A stretch of DNA of 64,000 nucleotides. It comes from Bifidobacterium asteroides. Lineage in GTDB: Bacteria > Actinomycetota > Actinomycetes > Actinomycetales > Bifidobacteriaceae. The notes under the pieces are model-generated. The model saw only the letters and a list, made by a program, of their open reading frames with translations, was not told where the DNA came from and ran no database searches. The stretch covers positions 248,001 through 312,000 of the forward strand of contig NZ_QGLL01000001.1 of the NCBI RefSeq assembly GCF_003202695.1, given 5' to 3'. Shown here piece by piece: positions 26,394 through 36,460 of the stretch (position 1 is its first letter; every line of letters starts with the position of its first letter). A program made the translations under genes and the position numbers.

Positions 26394-27193
26394 TGAAACG
26401 CAAAATGAGTATGACCGTCATCATGTATGCGGTCTTGGTCTTTTTCCTCCTGATCTGGATATTCCCGATCTGGACGGCAGTCTCGAAATCCTTCAACATC
26501 AATGGATTCGGAAACTACGCTACGGTCATCAATAATCCGGATGTCCATTATTTCCGAGTCGTGTTCAACAGCTTCTTTATCTCGATCTCCACCTCCGTGA
26601 TTGTCGTCTTCATCACCTCCTTGGGAGGATTCTCCTTCTCTAAAATGCCGTTCAGAGGCTCGAAGATCATTTATCTGCTGCTCTTGGCATGCATGGCGGT
26701 CCCAGTCGCATCGGTAACTATGCCGCTGTTCTTCACCATCAAGGCTTTCGGATTGACAAACACCTACCTTGGCATGATCCTACCAATGGTGGCGTTCAAC
26801 GCGCTCCAGATGCTGTTGCTCTGGAAGAACTACTTTGACGGCCTGCCCGACGAGATCATCGAAGCGGCGGAGGTCGACGGCGCGGGAACCTTCCGCATCT
26901 ATTCACGAATCCTGATGCCCTTGAGTGTTCCGATGATAGCGACCACCGGCGTCCTCACCTTTGTCTACTCATGGAATGAATATCTGATTCCCTTGCTCAT
27001 CGTGCGCGATGAGACCAAGTATCCGGTCACACTCGCCTCGACATACTTCATGGAGACGAGAAGCCAGACTCCGGAGATGGTCGCCCAAATGTATGCGGCC
27101 CTCATTCTGATGACGATCCCCTCGGTGATCGTTTATCTCATCAGCCAGCGATGGCTCCAGTCTGGCATCACCGCTGGCGCAGTGAAGAGCTGA
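26393..27193 (+). CDS. Sugar ABC permease, MalG-type
   Basis: A 266-residue permease with six membrane helices. The EAA loop reads EIIEAAEVDGAGTFRIYSRILMPL. Length and the N-terminal pattern (YAVLVFFLLIWIFPIW) are typical of carbohydrate uptake CUT1 permeases. Its start overlaps the stop of the MalF-type gene. It pairs with that protein as the membrane channel for an oligosaccharide. Confidence 0.9.
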   Translation: MKRKMSMTVIMYAVLVFFLLIWIFPIWTAVSKSFNINGFGNYATVINNPDVHYFRVVFNSFFISISTSVIVVFITSLGGFSFSKMPFRGSKIIYLLLLACMAVPVASVTMPLFFTIKAFGLTNTYLGMILPMVAFNALQMLLLWKNYFDGLPDEIIEAAEVDGAGTFRIYSRILMPLSVPMIATTGVLTFVYSWNEYLIPLLIVRDETKYPVTLASTYFMETRSQTPEMVAQMYAALILMTIPSVIVYLISQRWLQSGITAGAVKS

Positions 27194-27209
27194 GAGGAGG
27201 GAAACCGAA

Positions 27210-29306
27210 ATGTCCGATGTCATTCAAAAGAACATCACGTTCAGCCAGACGGAAATCCACGCGTTGAAGGGACCGGGGTTCGTCAACCCTGTGGTCTATG
27301 AGGATGGACGCAAGCACACGGCTCCAGACCCTTTCGTCATTGAATATCTTGGCGAATATTACTGCTATGCAACTGATGAAAACGGCATAACAGTCTCAAC
27401 CTCCCTGGACATGGTGCACTGGAAGCGCCACGGTTTCGCTTATCAGGAACGCGACAGAAAAATGTTCTGGGCACCTTCGGTTGTCCTCCTCAATGGCATG
27501 TTCTACATGTACTTCTCAAACATGCCGGCGAACTCGGATGACACGCATGAGGAAATCATGAGAGTGGCCACCAGCACCAATCCGCTAGGTCCCTTCGAAA
27601 TGAAATCCGTGCTCTTCGACTCCTTCGCTATCGACTCGCAGGTGGTACGCGGCGAGGACGGAATCCTCTATTTGCTTTATGCGGATAACCAGGTGACGGG
27701 ACTGAGCGACTTTAGGCCTGGGACTAGCGTCATGATCGATCGACTCGATACGCCGCTCACGAGGGAAGGAAACCCAAAACCGCTCATCGTGCCGACCATG
27801 GATGAGGAGATATTCGCCCGCAACAGGTTCGGAGACGGACGTGACTGGCATACCGTCGAAGGCGCGACCTATTTCACCCACCGCAACTGGGCATACATCA
27901 CATATTCAGCAAACGCCTACGACCATGAGGACTACTTCGTCGGATACTCTCTTGCACCCCTCGGCGATGGGCGTAGAGATCATATCGACGAACTCAAATG
28001 GACGAAAAGCAGTCGTGACGGGTCCTTCGATCCGCTGCTCATCCGAAGTCGGGAGGTGGAGGGGACCGGGCACAACTCCATCGTGAAGGCCCCCAACCGA
28101 ATCGATGATTGGATCGTCTATCATGCCCGTTCCGCCAAGGATGTATCGTCGGTGGGTACCGAGCAGAGAGTCATGCGCTTGGACCCTCTCTACTATGCAG
28201 AGGAGCACCTCGACACTGACGGCCCCACTGCCATGGAGGTCGACGCACCCGGGCGAGGAGACGTGCAGAGCTTCTACCCCCATGCACAAGGCAAAGGACT
28301 AGACGACGAACTCGACAACGAGTGGTGCGTCATCGAAGGCGTGGCGAGCACGCGGAATGGTCGGTTGGAGACAGACCACTCCGGCAGGTTCGTTGCTCTG
28401 AGGAAAGGGAGCAAGGCCGGGGAAACCTACTCGTTGAGCACATGGATGTGCGCACATGATTCCCCCTTGGGAGCCCGTTTCGGCCTGGTGCTCTCCAGAA
28501 CGGACGCCGACAATCTACTCTTGCTTGGAATCGATCTCGGAGCAGGCACCCTTGGGATGATCAACCGGGAGAACGGCGTAGAACAGGTGCGTGCTGCAGC
28601 CTCGCTAAGAGCGATGAGGTTCGATTTCACCTCGTGGCATCTGGTCACTGTAAACCGGTGCTACTCGGATTACTCAATTGAGATCGATGGTCATCTCGTC
28701 CTCTCAACGGTCATCGATTCCGGACAGACCGAGTTCGGAATCTACTCCATCGGTTCGAGAGCATTGTTCAGCTCCCTCAACTTCGTCGATCATGTGGATT
28801 TGTGGGGGCACTTGCTTTCCGATATTCCCCGAGAGATTCGCGCCGAAGACCCTCTCCGCTTTGAGGGGGATAGACTTCTGCCAGCGGGGCCGGGCAAAGC
28901 ATCATTCTCGACACGCAGGAATGCCGCCGGGTATCGATTCGTCCTTGATTTTGAGCTCAACGATACTGCAGCCAAAGCAGAGGTGGTCTTCGGGCCATTA
29001 CAAATACACATAAGGTATGACGGCGTCACTGTCCTCGACGGGGACGGGAATCGCATGGAGCCACAAGAACAACCCAAAAGACTCAAGAAACTCGTTGAGA
29101 CATCTTTCCGCAGCGGTCGGGGCCATGTGTTGCGCACTCTTAGATTCGAATGTGAAGGCGGGGTCGTCAGAATTCACGTCCGTGGCCTGACCTGGCAGTT
29201 CGCATGTGGGAAAGGTCAGGAAGCCATCATCAACAATGTACCTCTGCGCTGCAGCCTAATGGAAGCGGCGTTGACAGGCTATGAACGTACTTCCCTCGGA
29301 ATCTAG
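27210..29306 (+). CDS. GH43 family glycoside hydrolase, intracellular
   Basis: A 698-residue enzyme with no signal peptide, so it acts on imported oligosaccharides. The N-terminal five-bladed propeller has the family triad: Asp40 (TAPDPF, base), Asp142 (AIDSQ, pKa modulator) and Glu217 (TVEGAT, acid). The C-terminal half (about 360-690) is a beta-sandwich region resembling concanavalin-like modules. GH43 enzymes are mostly arabinofuranosidases, xylosidases or galactosidases; which one cannot be told here. GGAGGG lies upstream. It lies 16 nt after the MalG-type permease, so the operon couples import and hydrolysis. Confidence 0.87.
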   Translation: MSDVIQKNITFSQTEIHALKGPGFVNPVVYEDGRKHTAPDPFVIEYLGEYYCYATDENGITVSTSLDMVHWKRHGFAYQERDRKMFWAPSVVLLNGMFYMYFSNMPANSDDTHEEIMRVATSTNPLGPFEMKSVLFDSFAIDSQVVRGEDGILYLLYADNQVTGLSDFRPGTSVMIDRLDTPLTREGNPKPLIVPTMDEEIFARNRFGDGRDWHTVEGATYFTHRNWAYITYSANAYDHEDYFVGYSLAPLGDGRRDHIDELKWTKSSRDGSFDPLLIRSREVEGTGHNSIVKAPNRIDDWIVYHARSAKDVSSVGTEQRVMRLDPLYYAEEHLDTDGPTAMEVDAPGRGDVQSFYPHAQGKGLDDELDNEWCVIEGVASTRNGRLETDHSGRFVALRKGSKAGETYSLSTWMCAHDSPLGARFGLVLSRTDADNLLLLGIDLGAGTLGMINRENGVEQVRAAASLRAMRFDFTSWHLVTVNRCYSDYSIEIDGHLVLSTVIDSGQTEFGIYSIGSRALFSSLNFVDHVDLWGHLLSDIPREIRAEDPLRFEGDRLLPAGPGKASFSTRRNAAGYRFVLDFELNDTAAKAEVVFGPLQIHIRYDGVTVLDGDGNRMEPQEQPKRLKKLVETSFRSGRGHVLRTLRFECEGGVVRIHVRGLTWQFACGKGQEAIINNVPLRCSLMEAALTGYERTSLGI

Positions 29307-29382
29307 AGAAGACCGCAGCCATCGGACAGTGGTCTTCCGGGTAGGGAAGTAGAGCAGTAAACAACAAACAAAGGAGTTGAGG

Positions 29383-30717
29383 ATGTTATCACTACGCAAA
29401 AAGGCATTGGCGGTGGGTGCTGCGCTTGCAATGTCGGTGAGCGTGCTGGCAGGCTGCGGCAATAGCAGCAGCTCGAGCGCCGACGCAGGTCTGGGCACAA
29501 AGGATAATCCCGTGACGCTGTCTTTCTGGACGTGGCAGCCTACGGATGCCCAGTGGAAGGGTATCTACAAAAAGTTCCAGGAGAAGTATCCCAATATCAA
29601 GATCAAGTGGTGGAGGACCGCAGAGCAGGCGGACTACCAGAAGAAGTTGCAGACTGCTATGGCAGGAGGTGAGGGCCCGGATCTCTTCGGCGTCCAGACC
29701 GGTACGATGGCGACGGAATACGCGCGTTTCGCCGATGATATGAACGATCTCGCAGATGAGAACATGCCCGGTTGGAAGGATAAAGTCTCAGAGAACGCCG
29801 TCAAGCAGGTCACCACGACGGACGGCAAGCTCGCTGGCATGCCCACCATCATCTCGGGACAGGAATATCTGCTCTACAACAAGACACTCCTCAAGGAAAA
29901 CGGAATCACGACACTTCCCACCACCTATGACGAGCTCAAGGCCGACTGCGCCAAACTCAAGGACAAAGGCCTTATCCCCATGGCGTTCGGGGCGAAGGAC
30001 GGTTGGCATGACGTTGACTTCTTCGTGTGGATGAGCAACCAGTTCGGCAAGGGCGATATCTACAAAGCGGAGGAAGGCAAGGCCTCCTTTACCGACAAGA
30101 CCTTCGTCAAAACCATGAACGCATGGAAGCAGATGGTGGGCGACAAGGTATTCCAGGATGGGGCTGTGGGAACGGCAACCTATCCTGATGCGCGCGACAA
30201 CTACTTCTACTCACGCAAGACCGCGTTCTTCCCCACGGGATCATGGCACGCCTCCGTGGCCATTCCCAATGACGAGACCAAGGGCACCGCTGTCGAGAAC
30301 GATGAACTGGGCATGATCCAATTCCCCAGCGTCGGCGACGGGAAGGCAGAGCCTACGACCGGTGTCGACTTCGCCCTGTCGGTGAACAAGACAAGCAAGA
30401 AGAAAAAGGCGGCCATGAAGTTCGTTGAGTTCATGACGACAGGCGAGGGCCAGCAGCTATGGATCAATACGCTGCAGGGCTCGCCGGTGGCCAAAGGAAT
30501 GGAGGTCCAACTCCCCTCCGATGTTTCGCAGACGGCAAAGGACTCTGTCAGCGAGATCACCAAAGGACAGCTGAACTCCACTCTCGAACGCAAGCTCAAA
30601 TATTCCGAGCTAGAGGATGAAATCGGCGTTCAGATGCAGAACGTGTACAACGGAACTTCCGTCAACGATGCGCTTGCAGCGATTCAGAAAGTGAACGAAG
30701 GGCTCGACAGAAGCTGA
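29383..30717 (+). CDS. Sugar-binding lipoprotein of the GH43 operon
   Basis: A 444-residue extracellular binding protein. The signal peptide ends in a lipobox with SVLAGCGN, so it is lipid-anchored. The mature part (VTLSFWTWQP, AGGEGPDLFGVQTG, KAAMKFVEFMTTGEGQQLWI) is typical of family 1 sugar-binding proteins. AAGGAG with a 6-nt spacer fixes the ATG at 29383; a TTG two codons earlier is possible but unlikely. It is the last gene of the operon and delivers substrate to the two permeases. Confidence 0.9.
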   Translation: MLSLRKKALAVGAALAMSVSVLAGCGNSSSSSADAGLGTKDNPVTLSFWTWQPTDAQWKGIYKKFQEKYPNIKIKWWRTAEQADYQKKLQTAMAGGEGPDLFGVQTGTMATEYARFADDMNDLADENMPGWKDKVSENAVKQVTTTDGKLAGMPTIISGQEYLLYNKTLLKENGITTLPTTYDELKADCAKLKDKGLIPMAFGAKDGWHDVDFFVWMSNQFGKGDIYKAEEGKASFTDKTFVKTMNAWKQMVGDKVFQDGAVGTATYPDARDNYFYSRKTAFFPTGSWHASVAIPNDETKGTAVENDELGMIQFPSVGDGKAEPTTGVDFALSVNKTSKKKKAAMKFVEFMTTGEGQQLWINTLQGSPVAKGMEVQLPSDVSQTAKDSVSEITKGQLNSTLERKLKYSELEDEIGVQMQNVYNGTSVNDALAAIQKVNEGLDRS

Positions 30718-30739
30718 CAATACACAATTGATGAGACCA

Positions 30740-30771
30740 GCGGGAGCTTCCGATACTGAGGGTGCTCCCGC
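30740..30771 (+). terminator. Hairpin terminator of the sugar operon
   Basis: GCGGGAGC and GCTCCCGC form a perfect 8-bp stem around a 16-nt loop, 22 nt after the binding-protein stop. No T tract follows. Confidence 0.5.
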
Positions 30772-31280
30772 CTACCGTATCCGCTAGCTCGTGAGTGGCG
30801 TGTGTTGATGGGTGAATCGCACGTCGATGAAAAACAATTCAACTGAGGCAAACAAGATTGAGTCGGATCCGGTGTGGTGGTATCGGTAAACACCCGTAAG
30901 AACGAATTAGTTGCAGAGTGGCGCGATTCAGAACAATTCTGATGTAGAAGCTGGTTACCTTTCGCAAGACAGCATACTGCGAATTAACTTACCGGAATGT
31001 TATTGATGCAGAGGAGAGGTGACAAAGGGGCTCAGAAGCCTGCTAAGCCTTCGAAGCTCAATCGTAGACAATCATGAAATTGGTGCAAGTGATCAAACAT
31101 GACACTGTTTCAATCCTGTAATTGAGATAAACATTAGTTCACTCTTTTTAAAAGTACGACATGCTGAGACTCTCATATCTGAATTTGAACGGTTCTGAGT
31201 GTCTTTCGCGCGTGTTCCCGAATGAGGGTGGCAACGGGAATTGAACGATAATACACAAGATAAGTGCGAGGGCGTTGGCA
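30772..31280. other. Gene-free stretch before the GH43 relic
   Basis: About 500 nt, AT-rich, without a credible gene, RNA or repeat. It probably contains decayed upstream sequence of the pseudogene that follows. Confidence 0.4.
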
Positions 31281-31965
31281 ATGGTGGCATCTTCTGCTAT
31301 GCTCTCGTCTTTTACTTCTCTTGAGGGGGTCTGCCTGTTGCGGCGATGGCCTCGGAGAGTGGGTCTGCCAACGGATAACCAATGGTCAGGCCCTCTATGC
31401 CGATGTTGGAAGCGTTGTCGATGCGCATGGCAGCGGCTTCTACAAGGATGATGCCACGGGTAAGTATTGGTGGCTTGGCGAGGGTAGGGAGAATAATACC
31501 GAGGGTAATACCCAGCTGAGGCTGTATTCATCCGCCGATTTGATGAATTGGCATTATGAGGGAACTCCAGTCGATAGTGGGACCTCTGGTGATACGGGTA
31601 CGTATTTCCCCGAGTGCAATGCGAAGGGCGAGCGTTCCAAGATCGCTAAGAACTACAAGGGAGGCTGGATTATCTGGGCGCATTTGGAAATTAACCAGTC
31701 CTATGGCGCCTCCCGCAACGTGGTCTTGTCGACCAGGGGTAAGCCACAAGGACCGTATAAGCTTGTCTCCTCCTATGTGGATGCCGACGGCAATATCAAG
31801 CCCGGAGGTTTCCGTCCGGGCGCGGCCAACAACGATGCGGACGCCATGGACGATCGAGCCGGCCAGTTGATTCCCGACTACGACACTGCGGATGTTGGGG
31901 ACCTTCCCGGCATCCGCCGACTCATCATTGATGGGTGGGAAATGTCATTGCCGGGACTGGTATGA
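31281..31965 (+). pseudogene. Frameshifted fragment of a secreted GH43-like hydrolase
   Basis: A signal-peptide-like start (MVASSAMLSSFTSL) in one frame continues as GLPVAAMASESGSANG in a second and then as DVGSVVDAHGSGFYKDD in a third. The last frame reads on through KYWWLGEGRENN, LRLYSSADLMNWHYEG and GGWIIWAHLEIN, which match the first two or three blades of a GH43 propeller of the subfamily 24/34 (galactanase) style. It then becomes unrecognisable after about 31810, with the acid-bearing blades missing. At least two frameshifts and a 3' truncation mark it as a dead gene. Confidence 0.6.
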
Positions 31966-32852
31966 GGGTTCTGTCGCCGAGGAGCGTTCAATCCGCTGCC
32001 CGCGGGCTCTGACCGGAAAGAGGTGCTCTATTCTTGTTGGGAAGAGCAGGGCGGCGGATTCCGGTCCGACGAACTCGTTGAGATGGATGCGGATGTGGGT
32101 GACAAGAGAGTATGAGAGGCGGAGCTCTCGAATGCTCTCCTCAGTTTTAGGGGTCCCAGGATGACCGCATGGTCTGCGGTGCCCTTTCCATAGATCGACT
32201 TAGTTGCATGAACCACGTGAGGGATCTGGTTCTCCAGATCGATGTCTTGACGCTGCAATCACAAAACTTTACCTGGCGAAGCCCCAGCACCCCAGCCAGA
32301 ATCACCGCCAAGGCGAATTCCTCGGGCGTCTCGTGGTCGACGGGGAAGTCGTTCCACCGCTGGCGCACCAAGGTGGAGGTGATGTCCATCAGGGAGAAGC
32401 CGCCGAAATAGTCGAGGAGATGGTTGGCTGGCATCTCGCGGTTCTTCTGTTCGGTGGTCTCGTGGATGGGTTCGCCGTCGGGCTTCCTCCGGTTCTCCAC
32501 CCAGTCGTGGGAGAAGTCAGTTGAAGTTCACATTCCGGCGCAGCGCGATGTAGAAACTGTATTGAGGGACCCACACGTTTAGCTCGATGTCGCGTTCGGC
32601 CCGTTTGAGCCAGTAGTCGAGGACCTGCTCCTCTTTCTCCTTGTCGACCTTGTGCTGGCGGGCGGGCAGATTGATCTGCAGATAGCGGTGGAAGCAATAC
32701 AGGGGAGCGGGGAAGGACGCTTCAAGACAGCTGCGTCCGTCCTGCGTCACTTTCTTGATTGTCCCGAAGGAACGTCGTTTTCTCATCTGCGACATCGTGG
32801 CTTCCTGAGTGTTCAGGAAGCAATGAAAACGACGCTGGAATTCCGACTTCAT
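31945..32852 (-). pseudogene. Decayed tyrosine recombinase (phage-type integrase)
   Basis: Read on the minus strand, pieces of an integrase appear in order but in different frames: RRSFGTIKKVTQDGR and WLKRAERDIELNVWVPQ (N-terminal arm and core-binding start), WVENRRKPDGEPI and DYFGGFSLMDITSTLVRQRW, ETPEEFALAVILAGVLGLR, then QRQDIDLENQIPHV, GPLKTEESIRELRL and IHLNEFVGPESAALLFPTR of the catalytic domain. The C-terminal HxxR and catalytic Tyr are absent. An internal deletion after the DDFPV-like point is likely. It sits beside the 3' end of tRNA-Ser, the usual target of such enzymes. Confidence 0.75.
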
Positions 32853-32907
32853 GAGAAGGAGTCGAGAACCCCTAAAACGGACGGGTCATTCTCTCTGTGA
32901 CATGCAG

Positions 32908-32944
32908 AAGGATCGTTGAAATCCTAGTGATTTCAACGATCCTT
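32908..32944. terminator. Perfect hairpin after tRNA-Ser
   Basis: AAGGATCGTTGAAATC and its exact complement form a 16-bp stem with a 5-nt loop, 10 nt beyond the tRNA 3' end. It should terminate the tRNA transcript. Confidence 0.75.
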
Positions 32945-32954
32945 AGGTATCTAC

Positions 32955-33042
32955 TGGCGGAGGATACGAGATTCGAACTCGTGAGGGCGTGAACCCAACA
33001 CGCTTTCCAAGCGTGCGCCATAGACCACTAGGCGAATCCTCC
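32955..33042 (-). tRNA. tRNA-Ser(GGA)
   Basis: The minus strand folds as a class II tRNA with a 7-bp acceptor (GGAGGAT with ATCCTCC), anticodon loop CTTGGAAAG (anticodon GGA), a long variable arm, the T loop GTTCGAATC and an encoded CCA end at 32957-32955. It reads UCC/UCU serine codons. Its 3' end borders the integrase relic. Confidence 0.95.
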
Positions 33043-33168
33043 AAGGCTGCAATGAACGGGACCATAGCCTACGTGACCCTGATCAAGGCAACTAGGAAAT
33101 AGTAACACAGGGCGGGGATTGCAGGCCAGTTCAGACGTGTCGTCGGCAGTCCCCGCCCTGTTGCTGTT

Positions 33169-34611
33169 CTACTTGATCTGGTCCGTGGAGAGGCCGAGGG
33201 CCTCAGCCACGCGTTGGCCGTAGTCGGAGTCGGCCTGGTAGAACTGCCTGGTCTCGAGGACCTGGATCTCCTGGTCATCGACGGATCCCAGGTTGTTCTT
33301 GATGGTCTGGATCAGACGGTCCTTCTCTTCCGGGCTCATCAGCCTGTAGAGACGACCGGCTGCGGAATAGTAGTCCTTGTCGTAGGGGCGGGAGTACTCG
33401 GTTTGCCCTTGGATGGCATCGCCATGCATGCGGGCATTGTTGTCCTCCACAGGACCACCCTTGCTGTTGGGTTCGTAGTTGACCGATCCATCCTGTCCCT
33501 GAGACATGAACCCATCACGCTCGTAGTTGTGGACCTCGTTGACCGGACGGTTGATGGGCAGCTGTTCGTAGTTGGCGCCCAGACGGTAACGCTCGGCGTC
33601 CTTGTATCCGAATAGACGTCCCTGCAGCAGCTTATCGGGCGATGGCTCGATGCCGGGAACGAAGTTGGCGGGGGAGAAGGCCGCCTCCTCCACATCATCA
33701 AAATAGTTGGTCGGGTTGGTGTCCAGCACGAACTCGCCGATTTCAACGCGCGGATAATCCTTCTTGGAGACCACCTTGGTCACGTCGAAGATATCGTCCT
33801 TATAGTCCAGCCCCTCCTGATAGGGCAGGATCTGCACACAGACCTTCCACTTGGGGTAGTCGCCCCGGTCGATGGCATCATAGAGATCGTGCAGGAGGAA
33901 GTCCGTGTCCATAGAGGCGACCTTGGCGGCGGTCTCATCGGTCATGTTCTTCACGCCTTGCTCGCTCAGGAAGTGGTACTTGACCCAAAACTGCTCGCCC
34001 TGTGCATTGACCCACTTGAAGGTGTGGCTCCCGTAGCCGTTCATGTTCCGGTAGCTGGCCGGGTTACCCCTGTCGCCCATCAGATACGTCACTTGGTGAA
34101 CAGACTCAGGGGAGTGGGACCAGAAGTCCCACTGCATCTCCTGGCTGCGCAGGTGGGTAGCCGGATCGCGCTTCTGTGAGTGGATGAAGTCGGGGAATTT
34201 CAGGGGGTCGTTGACGAAGAATACGGGGGTGTTGTTGCCAACCACGTCGTAGTTGCCCTCCTGCGTATAGAAGCGCAGAGCGAAGCCGCGCACGTCGCGC
34301 AAGGTGTCAGGGTAGCCGGATTCGCCGGCCACTTGGGAGAAGCGCAGCAGGATGGGCGTGGTCTTGCCTGCTCCGTTGAATACGTTGGCCTTGGTATAGG
34401 CGCTCATGTCCTTGGTCAAGGTGAAGGTTCCCTTGGCTCCGGCCCCCTTGGCGTGAACTACGCGCTCTGGTATGCGCTCGCGGTTGAAGTGCGCCAGCTT
34501 TTCAAGGAGCTGGTAGTCCTGCATGAGGATGGGTCCGCGGGTGCCCGCCGTCTGGCTATGGTTGTTGTCTGCCCAAGGCTGCCCCTCGTTGGTTGTGAGT
34601 TTGTCGTTCAT
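33169..34611 (-). CDS. katA: Heme catalase
   Basis: A 480-residue monofunctional catalase of small-subunit length that splits hydrogen peroxide in the cytoplasm. The catalytic His53 is in RERIPERVVHAKG, the active-site Asn in VVGNNTPVFF, and the heme-ligating Tyr in RLFGYKDAERYRLG. The start at 34611 (MNDKLTTNEG) fits the family; the open frame extends further but without a plausible start. The ribosome site is poor. mntH and a DtxR-type regulator are next door. Few bifidobacteria encode catalase; it is known from the bee-gut B. asteroides lineage. Confidence 0.95.
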   Translation of the reverse strand: MNDKLTTNEGQPWADNNHSQTAGTRGPILMQDYQLLEKLAHFNRERIPERVVHAKGAGAKGTFTLTKDMSAYTKANVFNGAGKTTPILLRFSQVAGESGYPDTLRDVRGFALRFYTQEGNYDVVGNNTPVFFVNDPLKFPDFIHSQKRDPATHLRSQEMQWDFWSHSPESVHQVTYLMGDRGNPASYRNMNGYGSHTFKWVNAQGEQFWVKYHFLSEQGVKNMTDETAAKVASMDTDFLLHDLYDAIDRGDYPKWKVCVQILPYQEGLDYKDDIFDVTKVVSKKDYPRVEIGEFVLDTNPTNYFDDVEEAAFSPANFVPGIEPSPDKLLQGRLFGYKDAERYRLGANYEQLPINRPVNEVHNYERDGFMSQGQDGSVNYEPNSKGGPVEDNNARMHGDAIQGQTEYSRPYDKDYYSAAGRLYRLMSPEEKDRLIQTIKNNLGSVDDQEIQVLETRQFYQADSDYGQRVAEALGLSTDQIK

Positions 34612-34708
34612 ATTTGCTCGATTCCACTGACATCTATGATTTTTGCGACCGACGGTTCCATGCGGGGCTGGGTCTGCGACCCGGCTCTTGGCTAACCGCG
34701 TGATCGCT

Positions 34709-34740
34709 GATAGCAGGACTCTTGATAAAATCCTGCTATC
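34709..34740. promoter_or_regulatory. Perfect inverted repeat upstream of katA
   Basis: GATAGCAGGA (34709-34718) and TCCTGCTATC (34731-34740) are exact 10-bp inverted arms 12 nt apart, about 100 bp before the katA start. It may be a regulator site; it does not match a PerR or OxyR consensus that I know. Confidence 0.45.
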
Positions 34741-34829
34741 TTCCACCGTATCTGAAGCGGAATGGAGTTGGTGGATATGCGCGCTGAGCAAGAGGCAGAT
34801 ATCCTACTAAGCAAGCAAGGCGTTTATGG

Positions 34830-34861
34830 CACCGAAGAGTGACGACACCGAAGAGTGACGG
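34830..34861. repeat. Tandem 16-bp repeat
   Basis: CACCGAAGAGTGACG plus one base occurs twice head to tail (34830-34845, 34846-34861) in the short gap between katA upstream sequence and the 3' end of mntH. No function is evident. Confidence 0.6.
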
Positions 34862-34949
34862 GCCTGTTGCATGCAGAATTGCGGGGAAGCCGCCGGCATT
34901 GCCTTATTCATTCGGCAAATGGCGGCGGCTCTCACCAGAGCACTGGCGC

Positions 34950-36392
34950 TCAGAGCATCTGTATCAGTTCGCCTACATCCTGGATGACCAGCTGGAGGTT
35001 GAGCCCGGTCAGGACAGCCACGACGATCCAGGCCAGGAAGGCCATCCATCGAGGGTTGGCGTACTTGCCCATGATCTTCTTGGAGGAGGTGAACCAGACC
35101 AAGGGGATCATGGATATGGGCAGGGCCACGCATAGGAAGACCTGGGAGTAGACCAGCAGGCTATCCAGAGCGGACTCCTTGCCGCCGAAGGCTATGGTGC
35201 AGATCAGCACGGGAATGATGGAGATTACACGGGTGACCAGCCTGCGCAGCCAGAGAGGGATCCTCATGCGGATGAAGCCCTCCATGACGATCTGTCCAGT
35301 CAGGGTGCCGGTGATGGTCGAATTCTGACCGGAGGCCAGCAGAGCCACAGCGAAGAGGGTGGAGAGCAGTCCGGATGCGACCGGACCTGCGATGGTCTTG
35401 TCGCCAAGGGCGTTGTAGAGGGCAGTGAAGGTGTCCAGCCCTTCACCGTGTCCGAAGAACATGGCCGCACCCAGCACCAGCAGCAGGCAGTTGACCACGA
35501 AGGCTGCGGACAGCTGGATGTTGGAATCCCAGGTGGCGAAGCGGACAGCGTTGGCAACCTGGCCGTCGTCGTTTCGGTCGAAGTCGCGTGTCTGAACGAT
35601 GGATGAGTGCAGATAAAGGTTGTGCGGCATGACTGTGGCGCCCACGATGCCCAGAGCCATGGTCAGCTGACCGTTGCCCAAAATGGCCTTGTCGGGGATG
35701 AAGCCGCGGAAGACTGCGGGCATATCGGGCTTGGCCAGGAAAACCTCGTAAAGGAAGACCGCCATGATGACCAGGATCAGGGTGGCCACGATGGCCTCGA
35801 TGCGCCGGAAGCCGATCTTGGTCAGCAGCAGGAGGATGAGCACATCCAGGACGGTCAGCGTCACGCCCAGGATCAGGGGAATGCCGAAGAGCAGCTTCAA
35901 TGCGATGGCACCGCCGATCACCTCGGCGATGTCAGTGGCCATCACGGCAAGCTCCGTGCAGATCCAGAGAGCGAAACTGACGCGCCGGCTGGTGTGCTGG
36001 CGGGTGGCCTGGGCCAGGTCCAGACCGGTCACGATTCCCAGCTTGGCCGACATGTACTGCAGCATCATGGCGATCAGGCTGGAAATAAGGATGACGCTCA
36101 TGAGCAGGTAGCCGTATTGGGCGCCGCCGCCGATGGAAGTGATCCAGTTGCCGGGATCCATGTAGCCGACTGCCACTAGAGCGCCTGGGCCTGAGAAGGC
36201 TGCCAGGTTCTTCCAGAAGGATGAGGTTGAGCTGGGCACAGAGACCGTGGCGTTGATCTCCTCCAGGGAGCGCCCGTTGGCCGTCTCGATGATGGGACGG
36301 GATCGGTGCTGCCGACTCGATGGCGGGGTCCTGGCTTCGGATCCGGCTGGGCTAGCGGACCCCGAGGCGGGTCGGGTCTTAGTGTTCGGCAT
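34950..36392 (-). CDS. mntH: NRAMP manganese/divalent metal transporter
   Basis: A 480-residue proton-coupled importer with about 11 membrane helices after a Ser/Pro/Arg-rich N-terminal tail of about 60 residues. The metal-site motifs are present: YMDPGNW in helix 1 and [13 protein letters not shown] in helix 6, together with [19 protein letters not shown]. Mn(II) or Fe(II) is the likely substrate. It is divergent from the DtxR-type regulator, with a palindrome between them. Manganese supply fits the neighbouring catalase as part of peroxide defence. Confidence 0.93.
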   Translation of the reverse strand: MPNTKTRPASGSASPAGSEARTPPSSRQHRSRPIIETANGRSLEEINATVSVPSSTSSFWKNLAAFSGPGALVAVGYMDPGNWITSIGGGAQYGYLLMSVILISSLIAMMLQYMSAKLGIVTGLDLAQATRQHTSRRVSFALWICTELAVMATDIAEVIGGAIALKLLFGIPLILGVTLTVLDVLILLLLTKIGFRRIEAIVATLILVIMAVFLYEVFLAKPDMPAVFRGFIPDKAILGNGQLTMALGIVGATVMPHNLYLHSSIVQTRDFDRNDDGQVANAVRFATWDSNIQLSAAFVVNCLLLVLGAAMFFGHGEGLDTFTALYNALGDKTIAGPVASGLLSTLFAVALLASGQNSTITGTLTGQIVMEGFIRMRIPLWLRRLVTRVISIIPVLICTIAFGGKESALDSLLVYSQVFLCVALPISMIPLVWFTSSKKIMGKYANPRWMAFLAWIVVAVLTGLNLQLVIQDVGELIQML

Positions 36393-36438
36393 GTCACCTT
36401 CCTTGATTCTGGACCATGGCGGTCGTGCGGCTGGCTAT

Positions 36439-36460
36439 AGACTTCGACCCTTCGAAGTCT
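36439..36460. promoter_or_regulatory. Candidate MntR operator before mntH
   Basis: AGACTTCGA-CCCT-TCGAAGTCT is a perfect 9-bp inverted repeat 46 bp upstream of mntH. GCTATAGACT overlapping its left side recurs at 36552-36561 in the regulator promoter, hinting at common control. Confidence 0.6.

Noticed and set aside
34612-34791. Upstream extension of the katA frame
   Set aside because: The catalase family starts near MNDKL at 34611; the extension contains the inverted repeat and no start signal.
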